Source of the DNA: an uncultured Clostridia bacterium
GTDB lineage: Bacteria; Bacillota; Clostridia; Christensenellales; UBA1242
Assembly (NCBI GenBank): GCA_944384465.1
Contig: CALWTK010000002.1
Location: 92,257 to 148,633 of the forward strand
Direction: 5' to 3'
Length of the DNA: 56,377 nucleotides
A program made the position numbers and the translations under genes. The notes under the pieces were generated by a model. It searched no databases. It had not been told where the DNA came from and was given only the letters and a program-made list of their open reading frames with translations. Shown here piece after piece: positions 8,134 through 16,436 of the stretch. The first letter of the stretch is position 1. The number at the start of each line of letters is the position of its first letter.

Positions 8134-8162
8134 ATTATAGCATATTTTTTATCTTTTTTCAA
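8134..8162 (-). promoter_or_regulatory. Promoter of tRNA-Glu
   Basis: Read on the - strand: TTGAAA (8157-8162), 17-base spacer, extended -10 TGC-TATAAT (hexamer 8134-8139), about 18 bases before the tRNA 5' end. Confidence 0.8.
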
Positions 8163-8192
8163 GTACATTTGCTTAATTTATGACAAAATTTA

Positions 8193-8201
8193 TGATATAA
8201 T
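8193..8201 (+). promoter_or_regulatory. Extended -10 promoter of comEC, leaderless geometry
   Basis: TGA-TATAAT at 8193-8201. Six bases separate it from the ATG at 8208, so transcription should start at the A of the start codon. No ribosome site is present. The -35 region is poor, which an extended -10 can tolerate. Confidence 0.7.
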
Positions 8202-8207
8202 CTCAAA

Positions 8208-9722
8208 ATGAAGTCAAGATGGTTTAATTATCGACCGTTATGTTTAATATTTGTATTCCTATTGCTAGGAAGCATTTTTTCATATTTTATAACAAAGCAA
8301 TTAACTTTTACAATCACGGTGGCGGTTATCATTCTCGTACTATTTATAATTTTGACTATCATAAAGAAAAAGATTAAATATTTACTCATACCATTAATCT
8401 CCTTCATAATTGGAGCAGGATTATACAATATAGCAATATATTCTTTTGAAAATGGAGTAGAAGAAAAGCCTAATTCTATTCAAGCACGTATTTACAATGT
8501 CAGCAAGCCAGAAGATGGTTCAATAAGACTCCATGCGGATAGTTGTAAATTCAATGGCGAAAAGGTAGATGAAAATATCATCATATATGTTTATGATAAT
8601 TCAAACTTATTCGAAGATTTGGCAATCGGTAGCATAATTGAATTCACTCCTAGCAATTTCTACAAGACAGACTTGTTTTACTTCGGTACGCCAAATTCTA
8701 GCTATTATTCAAAAAATTTAAAGTATAGTGCCACTGTAAGTTACAGCAATATTGAATTTTTGTCCTTTGATAGAACTTTAGCTGAGACTATAAAAGCAAA
8801 AATAAAAGAAAATTTAGCGAACGGTCTAACGAATGAAAATGTTGAAATCGCTTATTCAGCACTGTTCGGTGATACGAACTTGCTGTCTGACAATCAGTAT
8901 AATGCGTATAAATTATCTGGGGTCGCTCACTTACTGGCGGTTTCAGGTCTCAATGTTGCCATAATTGTTACAATTGTCTATAAGATTTTAGACTGGCTAC
9001 ATATAAAGCGCTGGTACAAATTGGCAATTGTCTCTGTTTTTATTCTAGCATATATGTATTTATGTAACTTTTCTGTATCAATTGTCAGAGCGACAATAAT
9101 GTACCTAATATTACTCTCGGCTCCTATGTTCTATAGGGAATATGACCCATTATCTTCTATAGCATTGGCAGGGATTATTATATTCCTATACAATCCGCTG
9201 TCCGCATTTGATATAAGTTTCTTGATGAGTTTTTCTTGCGTAGCTGGAATAACCATGTTATATAAACCATTCAAAAGTGCACTTAGTCACACTAAACTAC
9301 CAAAAACCATCGTTGATAGTCTGGCAGTCAGTGCTGCTACTATGCTGACGCTGATATTTATCATGGCACATTATTTTAATACTCTAAATATTATATCCTT
9401 GCTTTCAAATATAATTTTAATTCCAATTTTTACTTTTGCATTTATTATTCTTTTCGTCGTGTCACTACTTTCTTTATGTATCCCTGTGATTACATATTTA
9501 CTGTTACCTATAAATCAGATATTCAATGCAATTAATATTATTGCGACAATTTTAGGCGGGTTATCTATATCCAATTTTACTACAATACAATTTGATTACA
9601 TAGCGATTGTTCTATACTTTATATTGCTGTTGTTGATAAGTAGAATCTGCACCGCCAAGAAAGAAATAAAAGTGATGTTGAGTTTGCCAACAGTTGCATT
9701 GTTGATCGTATGTTTGGTATAA
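8208..9722 (+). CDS. comEC: ComEC/Rec2-type competence membrane protein
   Basis: A 504-residue polytopic membrane protein. Residues 1-70 hold N-terminal helices, then a soluble OB-like segment (about 85-190), then the competence domain with the family motif HLLAVSGLNVAIIV near residue 245 and a long run of helices to the C-terminus. It carries the N-terminal and competence parts but lacks the C-terminal metallo-beta-lactamase-like domain of long ComEC proteins. ComEC conducts single-stranded DNA through the cytoplasmic membrane during natural transformation. The neighbours holA and rpsT follow comEC in Bacillus as well, which supports the call. The stop TAA lies inside the holA -10 hexamer. 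Confidence 0.9.
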   Translation: MKSRWFNYRPLCLIFVFLLLGSIFSYFITKQLTFTITVAVIILVLFIILTIIKKKIKYLLIPLISFIIGAGLYNIAIYSFENGVEEKPNSIQARIYNVSKPEDGSIRLHADSCKFNGEKVDENIIIYVYDNSNLFEDLAIGSIIEFTPSNFYKTDLFYFGTPNSSYYSKNLKYSATVSYSNIEFLSFDRTLAETIKAKIKENLANGLTNENVEIAYSALFGDTNLLSDNQYNAYKLSGVAHLLAVSGLNVAIIVTIVYKILDWLHIKRWYKLAIVSVFILAYMYLCNFSVSIVRATIMYLILLSAPMFYREYDPLSSIALAGIIIFLYNPLSAFDISFLMSFSCVAGITMLYKPFKSALSHTKLPKTIVDSLAVSAATMLTLIFIMAHYFNTLNIISLLSNIILIPIFTFAFIILFVVSLLSLCIPVITYLLLPINQIFNAINIIATILGGLSISNFTTIQFDYIAIVLYFILLLLISRICTAKKEIKVMLSLPTVALLIVCLV

Positions 9723-9723
9723 T
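9715..9723 (+). promoter_or_regulatory. Extended -10 promoter of holA, leaderless geometry
   Basis: TGG-TATAAT at 9715-9723, laid over the last codons and stop of comEC, with six bases to the holA ATG at 9730. No ribosome site precedes the ATG. Confidence 0.65.
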
Positions 9724-9729
9724 GATATT

Positions 9730-10644
9730 ATGAAGTTTATTGATTTGAACAAAAACTTAAAACAAAAAATAGCACACACTTATTCTATTGTGGGCAATGA
9801 TTTTTTCTTGATTAAACAATCTATATCTATATTAAAATCTCACCTTATTCACGAGGCAGAAGATTTTAATTATATCAAACTTGATGCGGAAAAATTGAAA
9901 AAAGAGGACGTGTCAATTCAACTGTCGACTTTGCCTTTCAACAACGAATATCGTTTAGTGGTGTTATCTAATCCTAATAATGATATAATAAAATTATTGA
10001 ATGATTTTTATTTTTCTGATCTGCCTGTAGTTTTGGTATGCATCAACGCAGATAAATTCAAAGCAGAAGAGATCGTTGACTGTACCAAACTTGATAGGGC
10101 AGACATAGTTAAATATATCCTAAATCATTTAGCAAAATCGAACTTATCAATAGAAGAACGCGCTTTAGATTATTTAATTGATACAACAAGCGGCGTCATG
10201 TCAAATATAGTAAATGAATTGAATAAGATCACTGCTTTCGGCATGGATGAAAAATCTATTACATTAGATATGGTAACCAATATCGTGTCTGACTCAAACG
10301 AATATGTCATTTTCATGCTCACAAACGCAATAGATAAAAAGGACTATACTGAGTACCAAAAGATTTTGAACACAATGTCAAAATCACAAACATATTCCGA
10401 GATATTTTCTTATCTAGGGAAATATTTTAGAAGGATGCAATACATTTCGCTCAGCAAAAATGATGATGAATTGTCTAGCATTCTAAACATTAAACCTTAT
10501 GCAATCAAAATGTCTAGACAAAATATAGCAAAAAATGGTATTAAATACTATATCAACCTATATCAAAAATATACCGATTTGGACTATCAAATAAAGTCTG
10601 GTGAAATTACGCCATACAACGCATTGTATGAACTTATATTTTAA
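9730..10644 (+). CDS. holA: DNA polymerase III delta subunit
   Basis: A 304-residue protein of the HolA/YqeN family: an AAA-like N-terminal domain, here starting with an IVGNDFFLIKQSISILKSHL segment, a middle region with LPFNNEYRLVVLSNP, and a helical C-terminal clamp-loader collar domain with AIDKKDYTEYQKILN and SYLGKYFRRMQ. The delta subunit opens the sliding clamp in the clamp loader. Its place directly after comEC and before rpsT is the Bacillus arrangement, with the DUF45 gene inserted here. Divergent from Bacillus HolA but length and pattern fit. Confidence 0.85.
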   Translation: MKFIDLNKNLKQKIAHTYSIVGNDFFLIKQSISILKSHLIHEAEDFNYIKLDAEKLKKEDVSIQLSTLPFNNEYRLVVLSNPNNDIIKLLNDFYFSDLPVVLVCINADKFKAEEIVDCTKLDRADIVKYILNHLAKSNLSIEERALDYLIDTTSGVMSNIVNELNKITAFGMDEKSITLDMVTNIVSDSNEYVIFMLTNAIDKKDYTEYQKILNTMSKSQTYSEIFSYLGKYFRRMQYISLSKNDDELSSILNIKPYAIKMSRQNIAKNGIKYYINLYQKYTDLDYQIKSGEITPYNALYELIF

Positions 10645-10652
10645 AGGACAAT

Positions 10653-11327
10653 ATGAACGATATAAACTCATTACTGATTCCAAAACAAATCATAAGATCA
10701 AATAGAAAAAGTATATCCTTAATAGTCAATAAAAGTGGGGAATTGATTGTCCGTGCTCCTTTGTTTTGCAAAGACAAACTGATATTTGATTTTATCAACA
10801 AAAAGGCTAAATGGATTATTGCAAAAAAGAGCGAACTAGCAAAAAATGATAAATATTCACCTTTGACATTTACAAAGGAAGAGACGATATATATTATTGG
10901 TAAACCTTATAAAATTGTTTTATTGCCAATTAAACGAGTGAAGCTAAAAGATGATGAGATATTTGTACCAAATCTAAACCCTATGATGTCGTTAAAAAAT
11001 TGGCTGATAAAACTAGCTAAAGTCCATGTAACAAATATGGTGGCGGAGTATAGCAAAAAATACAATTTAAAATACACCTCCATTTCAATAACAAGTGCAA
11101 GGACACGCTGGGGTTCATGTAGTTATAAAAATCATCTCAATTTTACTTATAGGTTGGTTATGTGTCCGCAAGCTGTGATAGAATACATAGTCATACATGA
11201 ATTATGCCATACGCTTGAAAAGAATCACAGCAAACAATTTTGGAATAGAGTAGAGAGTTTGTGTCCAGATTATAAAATGTGCGAAAAGTGGCTAAAGGAT
11301 AACCGTAGAATAATGGATGTCATATAA
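10653..11327 (+). CDS. YgjP-like (DUF45) metal-dependent hydrolase
   Basis: A 224-residue protein of the YgjP/DUF45 family, which has a SprT-like zincin fold. The zinc motif is HELCH at 182-186 with a third ligand His at about 192 (KNHSKQFW), and the conserved TRWGSC lies at 151-156 before it. The N-terminal half is a beta-rich region with SNRKSISLIVNKSGELIVRAP, typical of the family. The physiological substrate is not known. The start is 8 bases after the holA stop, with AGGA in front. Confidence 0.92.
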   Translation: MNDINSLLIPKQIIRSNRKSISLIVNKSGELIVRAPLFCKDKLIFDFINKKAKWIIAKKSELAKNDKYSPLTFTKEETIYIIGKPYKIVLLPIKRVKLKDDEIFVPNLNPMMSLKNWLIKLAKVHVTNMVAEYSKKYNLKYTSISITSARTRWGSCSYKNHLNFTYRLVMCPQAVIEYIVIHELCHTLEKNHSKQFWNRVESLCPDYKMCEKWLKDNRRIMDVI

Positions 11328-11334
11328 ACAAAAT

Positions 11335-11365
11335 AAAAAACGGATGAACTCCGTTTTGTTTTTTC
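11335..11365. terminator. Bidirectional terminator between the DUF45 gene and rpsT
   Basis: AAAACGGA (11337-11344) pairs with TCCGTTTT (11350-11357), with T-rich sequence on the right and A-rich sequence on the left, so it can serve both convergent units. Confidence 0.75.
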
Positions 11366-11376
11366 TTTATCTTTTA

Positions 11377-11631
11377 TTACTTATTACCATACATGCTTAA
11401 TCTAGCTTTCTTTCTATTAGCAGTAGCTTTTTGAAGAATACCTTTTGACACAGCTGAATCAATTAATGAAAATGTTTCGCTCAAAATCTTTGAAGCATTC
11501 TCATCTTTATTATCAACAGCAAACTTATATTTTTTCACATAAGTAGCGATCTTTGATTTATATGCTTTGTTCTCTAAAGTTTGTCTATCGATAACTTCAA
11601 TACGTTTCTTAGCTGATTTAATATTAGCCAT
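11377..11631 (-). CDS. rpsT: Small ribosomal subunit protein S20
   Basis: An 84-residue basic helical protein starting MANIKSAKKRIEV, with the conserved N-terminal KSAKKR block and C-terminal LQKATANRKKARL. S20 binds 16S rRNA at the base of the 30S subunit. The true ATG is at 11631, not the upstream one, because GGAGGT lies four bases before it. It is convergent with the comEC unit and divergent from murI. Confidence 0.97.
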   Translation of the reverse strand: MANIKSAKKRIEVIDRQTLENKAYKSKIATYVKKYKFAVDNKDENASKILSETFSLIDSAVSKGILQKATANRKKARLSMYGNK

Positions 11632-11652
11632 ACAAACCTCCATATAGATTTT

Positions 11653-11681
11653 AGTATAGCAAAGATTATTTTAAATTGCAA
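11653..11681 (-). promoter_or_regulatory. Promoter of rpsT
   Basis: On the - strand: TTGCAA (11676-11681), 17-base spacer, extended -10 TGC-TATACT (hexamer 11653-11658), followed by a short leader with GGAGGT. Confidence 0.75.
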
Positions 11682-11722
11682 GTGCTTTCGCACAATATTT
11701 TGACAAAATCATAAACTATTAT

Positions 11723-12391
11723 ATGTTGAATAAATTAAAACCAACCATAGCTATCATAGATAGTGGTATAGGTGGAATAAGTATTTTAAAGCAATTGATA
11801 GAACGCTATCATTGTGGGAATTATGTATACTTTGCTGATAATCTATATATGCCGTACGGGCGACTAAAGAAAAAATTTTTACAAAAAAGGCTAAATTCAA
11901 TCATCAATATCTTAAAAGAAAAATATAAAGTAGATAAAATAATCATTGCTTGCAACACGGCGTCAGCAGTCCTAAAAGAATTCCCAACAAGAGACATAAT
12001 CACAATGAATTTTATTGATAATTATACATATATAGCGACTCCGCTTACAAAAAAAACGCTTCCAAATTTAAACATCATTTCAAACGGCACTTTAGCTAAA
12101 AAAATTGAAGCAAATATCTTCAATCCAAAGTTAGAAAAAATTACTTTAAAGTTTATTAAAAGATACAAACTTGATAATCTTAATTCTTTTGTCCTAGGGT
12201 GCACTCACTATGAATTGGTAGAAGAAATATTTAGAAAATATTGTCCAAATTCAAAAATATATTTAAATAGTCAATTCGCCATAAAAGATCTTGACTACGA
12301 GCCGGATGACGAAAATTTATCAATTTTATTCTTGCAGTCAAGACAAAGCAAAAACTACATTGACAAGTTAAACAAATTGATAGGGAGATAA
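11723..12391 (+). CDS. murI: Glutamate racemase
   Basis: A 222-residue Asp/Glu racemase. The motifs IDSGIGG (about 12-18), ADNLYMPYG, ACNTAS (catalytic Cys at about 77) and LGCTHYEL (second catalytic Cys at about 160) give the two-Cys active site. It makes D-glutamate for peptidoglycan. It is about 40 residues shorter than usual, mainly in the middle and C-terminal parts; the usual PVxGxxxP stretch is replaced by ITMNFIDN. No ribosome site precedes the ATG, and no convincing promoter is seen at the leaderless distance. It is one base from glmS, so the two cell-wall precursor genes form a pair. Confidence 0.9.
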   Translation: MLNKLKPTIAIIDSGIGGISILKQLIERYHCGNYVYFADNLYMPYGRLKKKFLQKRLNSIINILKEKYKVDKIIIACNTASAVLKEFPTRDIITMNFIDNYTYIATPLTKKTLPNLNIISNGTLAKKIEANIFNPKLEKITLKFIKRYKLDNLNSFVLGCTHYELVEEIFRKYCPNSKIYLNSQFAIKDLDYEPDDENLSILFLQSRQSKNYIDKLNKLIGR

Positions 12392-12392
12392 T

Positions 12393-14075
12393 ATGTGCGG
12401 TATATATGGTTACATTGGTAAATTAGATGCCTATAATGAAGTTTACAACGGATTAAATATGTTACAATATAGGGGATATGACTCTTGTGGAATAGCATAT
12501 TATCATAAATCTAAATTTGAGATAAACAAAGCAATTGGTGTATTAAATGAGTTGAAAAACCCAGATATTGAGACTCATATCGCTTTTGGACACACTAGAT
12601 GGGCTACTAATGGCGAAGTGAATTTGCTAAACACTCATCCGCATGTTTCATATGATAAAGAGTTCACAATAGTACATAACGGTATCATCACAAATGCCAA
12701 TATGATAAAAAATGAACTAATAAAAAACAAGATTAAATTTTATTCCGAGACAGATACCGAAGTCATAGCGAATGTACTAGCATGTTTCAATGGTGATATT
12801 AGAAAAAAATTGCAAAGCGTATATGATATATGCAAGGGTAGTTTTTCTCTAATCATAGGATGCAAAAATGGGGATATATATTTGCTAAAAAGATTCTCTC
12901 CTCTAAATATACTAAAATCTGAAGACGGAATATATATTTCTAGCGATGTGGGCAGTCTAAAAGAAGGCGAACTATATAGTCTAGAAGATGGTGATATCAT
13001 TAAAATCTCTAATGGCGCGGTAACAAGCTTAACTGATAATGAAACTAGATTTTTACCGCATCAAAACACTATAAAATCTTTCAAATTAGGCAAATACAAG
13101 CATTACATGATAAAAGAAATCTATGAAACGCCAGAAAGCATAATGAATACATATAAATTTATATCGACCAAAGATATTCGAAAAATATTTAAACATATCA
13201 ATAAAGTGACGTTGATAGGATGTGGGACGGCGTACAATTCATGCTTAATAGGCGAACAATTGATAAAAGAAAACCTGCATTTAGATATAGATTCTCATCT
13301 AGCATCTAATTATAATATAGATAAAAAAATAAATAGACGTCATCTACACATAATTGTCAGCCAGAGCGGTGAGACGGCAGATTGCATCAAGGTGGCGGAA
13401 CAGGTAAAACAAAACGCAGGAAAACTACTTATAATAACCAACGAAGAGAGTAGCACAATAACCAAATATGCGGATTTTATTTTGCCGACAAAAGCGAATA
13501 AAGAATTAGCTATCGCCAGCACCAAAACATATTGCTGTCAATTGTTTGTGTTCGCCTATATGTGTATGGTGCTGAAAAATAAGAATTACGCTATAGATAT
13601 CTGTTCATTGAAATTAGAGATAGAAAATTTCATAGAAAAAATCAATATTAAACCCTTAGTCAAAAAACTAATAGACAAAGATAAATTGATCATGATAGGG
13701 AAAGATATAGATTATCTCACTTTGATAGAAGCGAGCTTAAAGATACGTGAGATAGATTATGTCTATACAATACCTATGTATTCAGGTGAGTTGAAGCACG
13801 GAACTCTCTCTTTGATTGACAAAGATAGCATCGTCCTATCCTTAAACACAGATGAAAATATCTATAGACTGGATACAGCAAAAAATGAGATAAATTCACG
13901 TGGTGGTGAGGTGATAGAGATGTCAAAATTCATTCCTAAAGTCAATATAGAAAAATGTTATAAACCAATTCTTGCTATCATCCCATTCCAACTGTTGAGT
14001 TATCATATTGCTCTAGAACAGGGCAGAAACCCCGACATGCCTAGAAATCTAGCTAAAAGTGTCACCGTTGAATAA
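12393..14075 (+). CDS. glmS: Glutamine-fructose-6-phosphate aminotransferase (isomerizing)
   Basis: A 560-residue protein starting MCGIYGYIG, where the Cys becomes the N-terminal nucleophile of the glutaminase domain (about 1-215, with HTRWATNG and HNGIITN). Two SIS sugar-isomerase domains follow (GCGTAYNSCLIGEQL and SQSGETADC in the first, YSGELKHGTLSLI in the second), and the protein ends with the family's PRNLAKSVTVE. It makes glucosamine-6-phosphate for peptidoglycan. At 560 residues it is about 40 shorter than typical GlmS. GGGAGA precedes the ATG. No glmS ribozyme is possible because only one base separates it from murI. Confidence 0.96.
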   Translation: MCGIYGYIGKLDAYNEVYNGLNMLQYRGYDSCGIAYYHKSKFEINKAIGVLNELKNPDIETHIAFGHTRWATNGEVNLLNTHPHVSYDKEFTIVHNGIITNANMIKNELIKNKIKFYSETDTEVIANVLACFNGDIRKKLQSVYDICKGSFSLIIGCKNGDIYLLKRFSPLNILKSEDGIYISSDVGSLKEGELYSLEDGDIIKISNGAVTSLTDNETRFLPHQNTIKSFKLGKYKHYMIKEIYETPESIMNTYKFISTKDIRKIFKHINKVTLIGCGTAYNSCLIGEQLIKENLHLDIDSHLASNYNIDKKINRRHLHIIVSQSGETADCIKVAEQVKQNAGKLLIITNEESSTITKYADFILPTKANKELAIASTKTYCCQLFVFAYMCMVLKNKNYAIDICSLKLEIENFIEKINIKPLVKKLIDKDKLIMIGKDIDYLTLIEASLKIREIDYVYTIPMYSGELKHGTLSLIDKDSIVLSLNTDENIYRLDTAKNEINSRGGEVIEMSKFIPKVNIEKCYKPILAIIPFQLLSYHIALEQGRNPDMPRNLAKSVTVE

Positions 14076-14086
14076 CGACAATAAGA

Positions 14087-16345
14087 TTAAACATACCATT
14101 TCTTTTTCCCGCTGATTATTTGACTGTTCAAATAGTTCATAATGTAATCTTTTGGTCGTATCTTCACCACATCTGATTTTTGGTCCTGATTGTCAATTAC
14201 AAAATATTCAATCTCTTCATCTTTGAATATATCCGCATCTAAAATATTTATATCCCCAGATTGTTCTTTAATAGTCTTCAATAGTATCTCATCTTCATCA
14301 ACAATTTTATATATATTATAAATTTTATTTTTCTTAGCTTTGAAATTGATGTTGGCACCAGATTTGTCAAGATTGATAGTCATATCAAACTTTTGGTCAT
14401 TATTATTCTGTATTGGAGCATTGTCAGTTTTGAAATAATCATAAGCAATGAAGCGATCTAGATCTTGAGTGGGGGATACCAATATATGATTTTCTTCTAA
14501 TTCTACAATATCATAAGGATATTTTTCGACCCCATCCGGCTTTTTGAAATCTGCAACGCAAGTATTTTTATACAACGCTTGTAATATCTCTTTGTTTATC
14601 TGAGTAGGCTCAGCCGAACTATACATCATTGATGGTAGAATGTTGTCATGTAGATCTGCTATCCATGTCAAAATTGTGTGTTCTGTAGTATATGCAATAT
14701 TATATAAATCAGTATTGTTCCCATTATATGATGCCGTCCCTGTCTTGCTCGCTATTGGCAAATCAAGCGAATTTAGTCTCTTTGCTGTACCAGTTTTTGC
14801 CGCATCCTTTAACATATCTGTCATAAGGAAACAATCTCTTTTGTCAAAAACGCGTTCATTTAAATCTTGATACGAATAGATGACATTGCCATTTTCGTCC
14901 AATATCTTGTCTACAAAATTCATCCCATAATATTTACCTTGATTTGCTATAGTAGAGTAGGCAGAGACTAAACTTAGTAACGAAACTCCATCTTTTAAAC
15001 TGCCTAGTGCCAAAGATAAATTCATATCGCTAGTATCTATATTTATGCCAAAATCATTAAGACATGTCCTTGATCTTTGATAACCTAAATATTCTAGCGC
15101 TTTAACAGCTGGGATATTGAGTGATTGCGAGACTGCATCACGAACGCTAACATAACCGTGAAATTTGTTGTCCGCATTTTTAGGAGAAAATCCATTATAG
15201 TCAATTTCTTCATCCAATATTGTTGTAGCTGGCGTCAATATATTGTGTATTATACAAGGTAAATACACCGCTAATGGTTTAAGCGTGGACGCTGGTTGTC
15301 GTTTCATATTATGTAGACTATAATAACTATTTGCATAATATGCCAACACTTTTCCATCATTGCTTGCCACAATTGATACGCTGTCAAGGGGAGTATCATA
15401 AGTTTTTTCGCATGTTTCAATATTTTCATTGTTGATTATTATTAATTCTTGTTGCAAATCATCATCTTTAAATGTATATATTTGATACTTTTTGTTGATC
15501 AAATCTCGTTCACTGATATTCAATAATCTACATGCCTCATATATCGCTTCTTCTTCAAACGAGTGATCATAATCGTTATATTCTGCAACATCTATCCCAG
15601 ATGATGCGACTTCATTATATTCATCTTGCGTTATGTGTCCCGCGTCAAACATAGCGCGTGCAACTATGTTTTTCCTTTTCAGCGCATTTTCATAATTGGT
15701 CTTAGGGGAATATGTATTTGGAGATTTTATCAGTCCCGCTAGACAGCAAGCTTCGTTAATGGTCAAATCTGTTGCCGACTTGTTGAAGTATATTTTGCTC
15801 GCATTTTCAATTCCATAAGCGTTAGAGCCAAAATATATTGTGTTCAGATACATTTCTAATATTTCATCTTTAGTGAACATTTTTTCCATTTTGATAGACA
15901 GGACTATCTCTTTGACTTTTCTTGAATAAGTTTTTTCGTTGGATAGTAGGGCGTTCTTTATCAATTGTTGACTGATTGTGGATGCACCTTGAGATTTTGA
16001 ATTTGTTGTCATGTTCACAAAACTTGCCTTGATTATTCGTTTTATGTCATAACCATTATGCGAATAAAAACGCTTATCTTCGGTGTCAATAAAAGCATTT
16101 TTCACATATTCCGGCAAGCTATCTATAGTTATAATAGAACGGTTTGTATTATACAGCGTATTGTCCTGACCCGAGGCAGAATATACTCTGACACCATTAT
16201 TTAAACTAGTCAATTTGTTGATATCCAAATCGTATTTATTGTACACTATCGTCACAAAAGCAATGCAGGAAAGAAATAATATGATAATGAAAATTGAGAT
16301 TATCAATAGTGCTTTTTTCAACTGACTTTTCTTCGTTTTTGACAT
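14087..16345 (-). CDS. Class A penicillin-binding protein (transglycosylase/transpeptidase)
   Basis: A 752-residue bifunctional peptidoglycan synthase: a cytoplasmic basic N-terminus, one helix at about residues 12-35, a GT51 transglycosylase domain (EDKRFYSHNG, GASTISQQLIKN, RKVKEIVLSIKMEK, YLNTIYFGSNAYG), then a transpeptidase domain with ASTLKPL (SxxK), SQSLN (SxN) and KTGTAS (KTG). It polymerises and cross-links glycan strands outside the membrane. The gene converges on glmS with 11 bases between stops. The ATG at 16345 is preferred to the TTG at 16348; six bases separate it from a GATAAT hexamer, and no ribosome site is seen. Confidence 0.95.
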   Translation of the reverse strand: MSKTKKSQLKKALLIISIFIIILFLSCIAFVTIVYNKYDLDINKLTSLNNGVRVYSASGQDNTLYNTNRSIITIDSLPEYVKNAFIDTEDKRFYSHNGYDIKRIIKASFVNMTTNSKSQGASTISQQLIKNALLSNEKTYSRKVKEIVLSIKMEKMFTKDEILEMYLNTIYFGSNAYGIENASKIYFNKSATDLTINEACCLAGLIKSPNTYSPKTNYENALKRKNIVARAMFDAGHITQDEYNEVASSGIDVAEYNDYDHSFEEEAIYEACRLLNISERDLINKKYQIYTFKDDDLQQELIIINNENIETCEKTYDTPLDSVSIVASNDGKVLAYYANSYYSLHNMKRQPASTLKPLAVYLPCIIHNILTPATTILDEEIDYNGFSPKNADNKFHGYVSVRDAVSQSLNIPAVKALEYLGYQRSRTCLNDFGINIDTSDMNLSLALGSLKDGVSLLSLVSAYSTIANQGKYYGMNFVDKILDENGNVIYSYQDLNERVFDKRDCFLMTDMLKDAAKTGTAKRLNSLDLPIASKTGTASYNGNNTDLYNIAYTTEHTILTWIADLHDNILPSMMYSSAEPTQINKEILQALYKNTCVADFKKPDGVEKYPYDIVELEENHILVSPTQDLDRFIAYDYFKTDNAPIQNNNDQKFDMTINLDKSGANINFKAKKNKIYNIYKIVDEDEILLKTIKEQSGDINILDADIFKDEEIEYFVIDNQDQKSDVVKIRPKDYIMNYLNSQIISGKKKWYV

Positions 16346-16351
16346 CAATTT

Positions 16352-16357
16352 ATTATC
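16352..16357 (-). promoter_or_regulatory. Probable -10 of the PBP gene
   Basis: GATAAT on the - strand ends six bases before the ATG, the same spacing as comEC, holA and rnhA. No good -35 or extended TGn is present, so this is the weakest of the set. Confidence 0.35.
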
Positions 16358-16397
16358 TGCAGTAAACTAAATTTAATAACTTATTTGTAAAATTTAG

Positions 16398-16426
16398 TTG
16401 AAAAATAGTCCTATTTATATTATAAT
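16398..16426 (+). promoter_or_regulatory. Promoter of the miaB-mutS-mutL-miaA-ynbB operon
   Basis: TTGAAA (16398-16403), 17-base spacer, TATAAT (16421-16426). The predicted start is near 16433, leaving about four leader bases before the miaB ATG at 16437. The TTG that could be read as an upstream start codon is this -35 hexamer. Confidence 0.8.
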
Positions 16427-16436
16427 ATTATCTGTT

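Noticed and set aside
11695-11728. Sigma-A promoter for murI with TTGACA at 11700-11705
   Set aside because: The matching -10 would fall on the start codon itself; no other hexamer has correct spacing.
16398-16436. TTG start for miaB with 13 more residues
   Set aside because: The TTG is the -35 hexamer of the operon promoter, upstream of the predicted transcript start.
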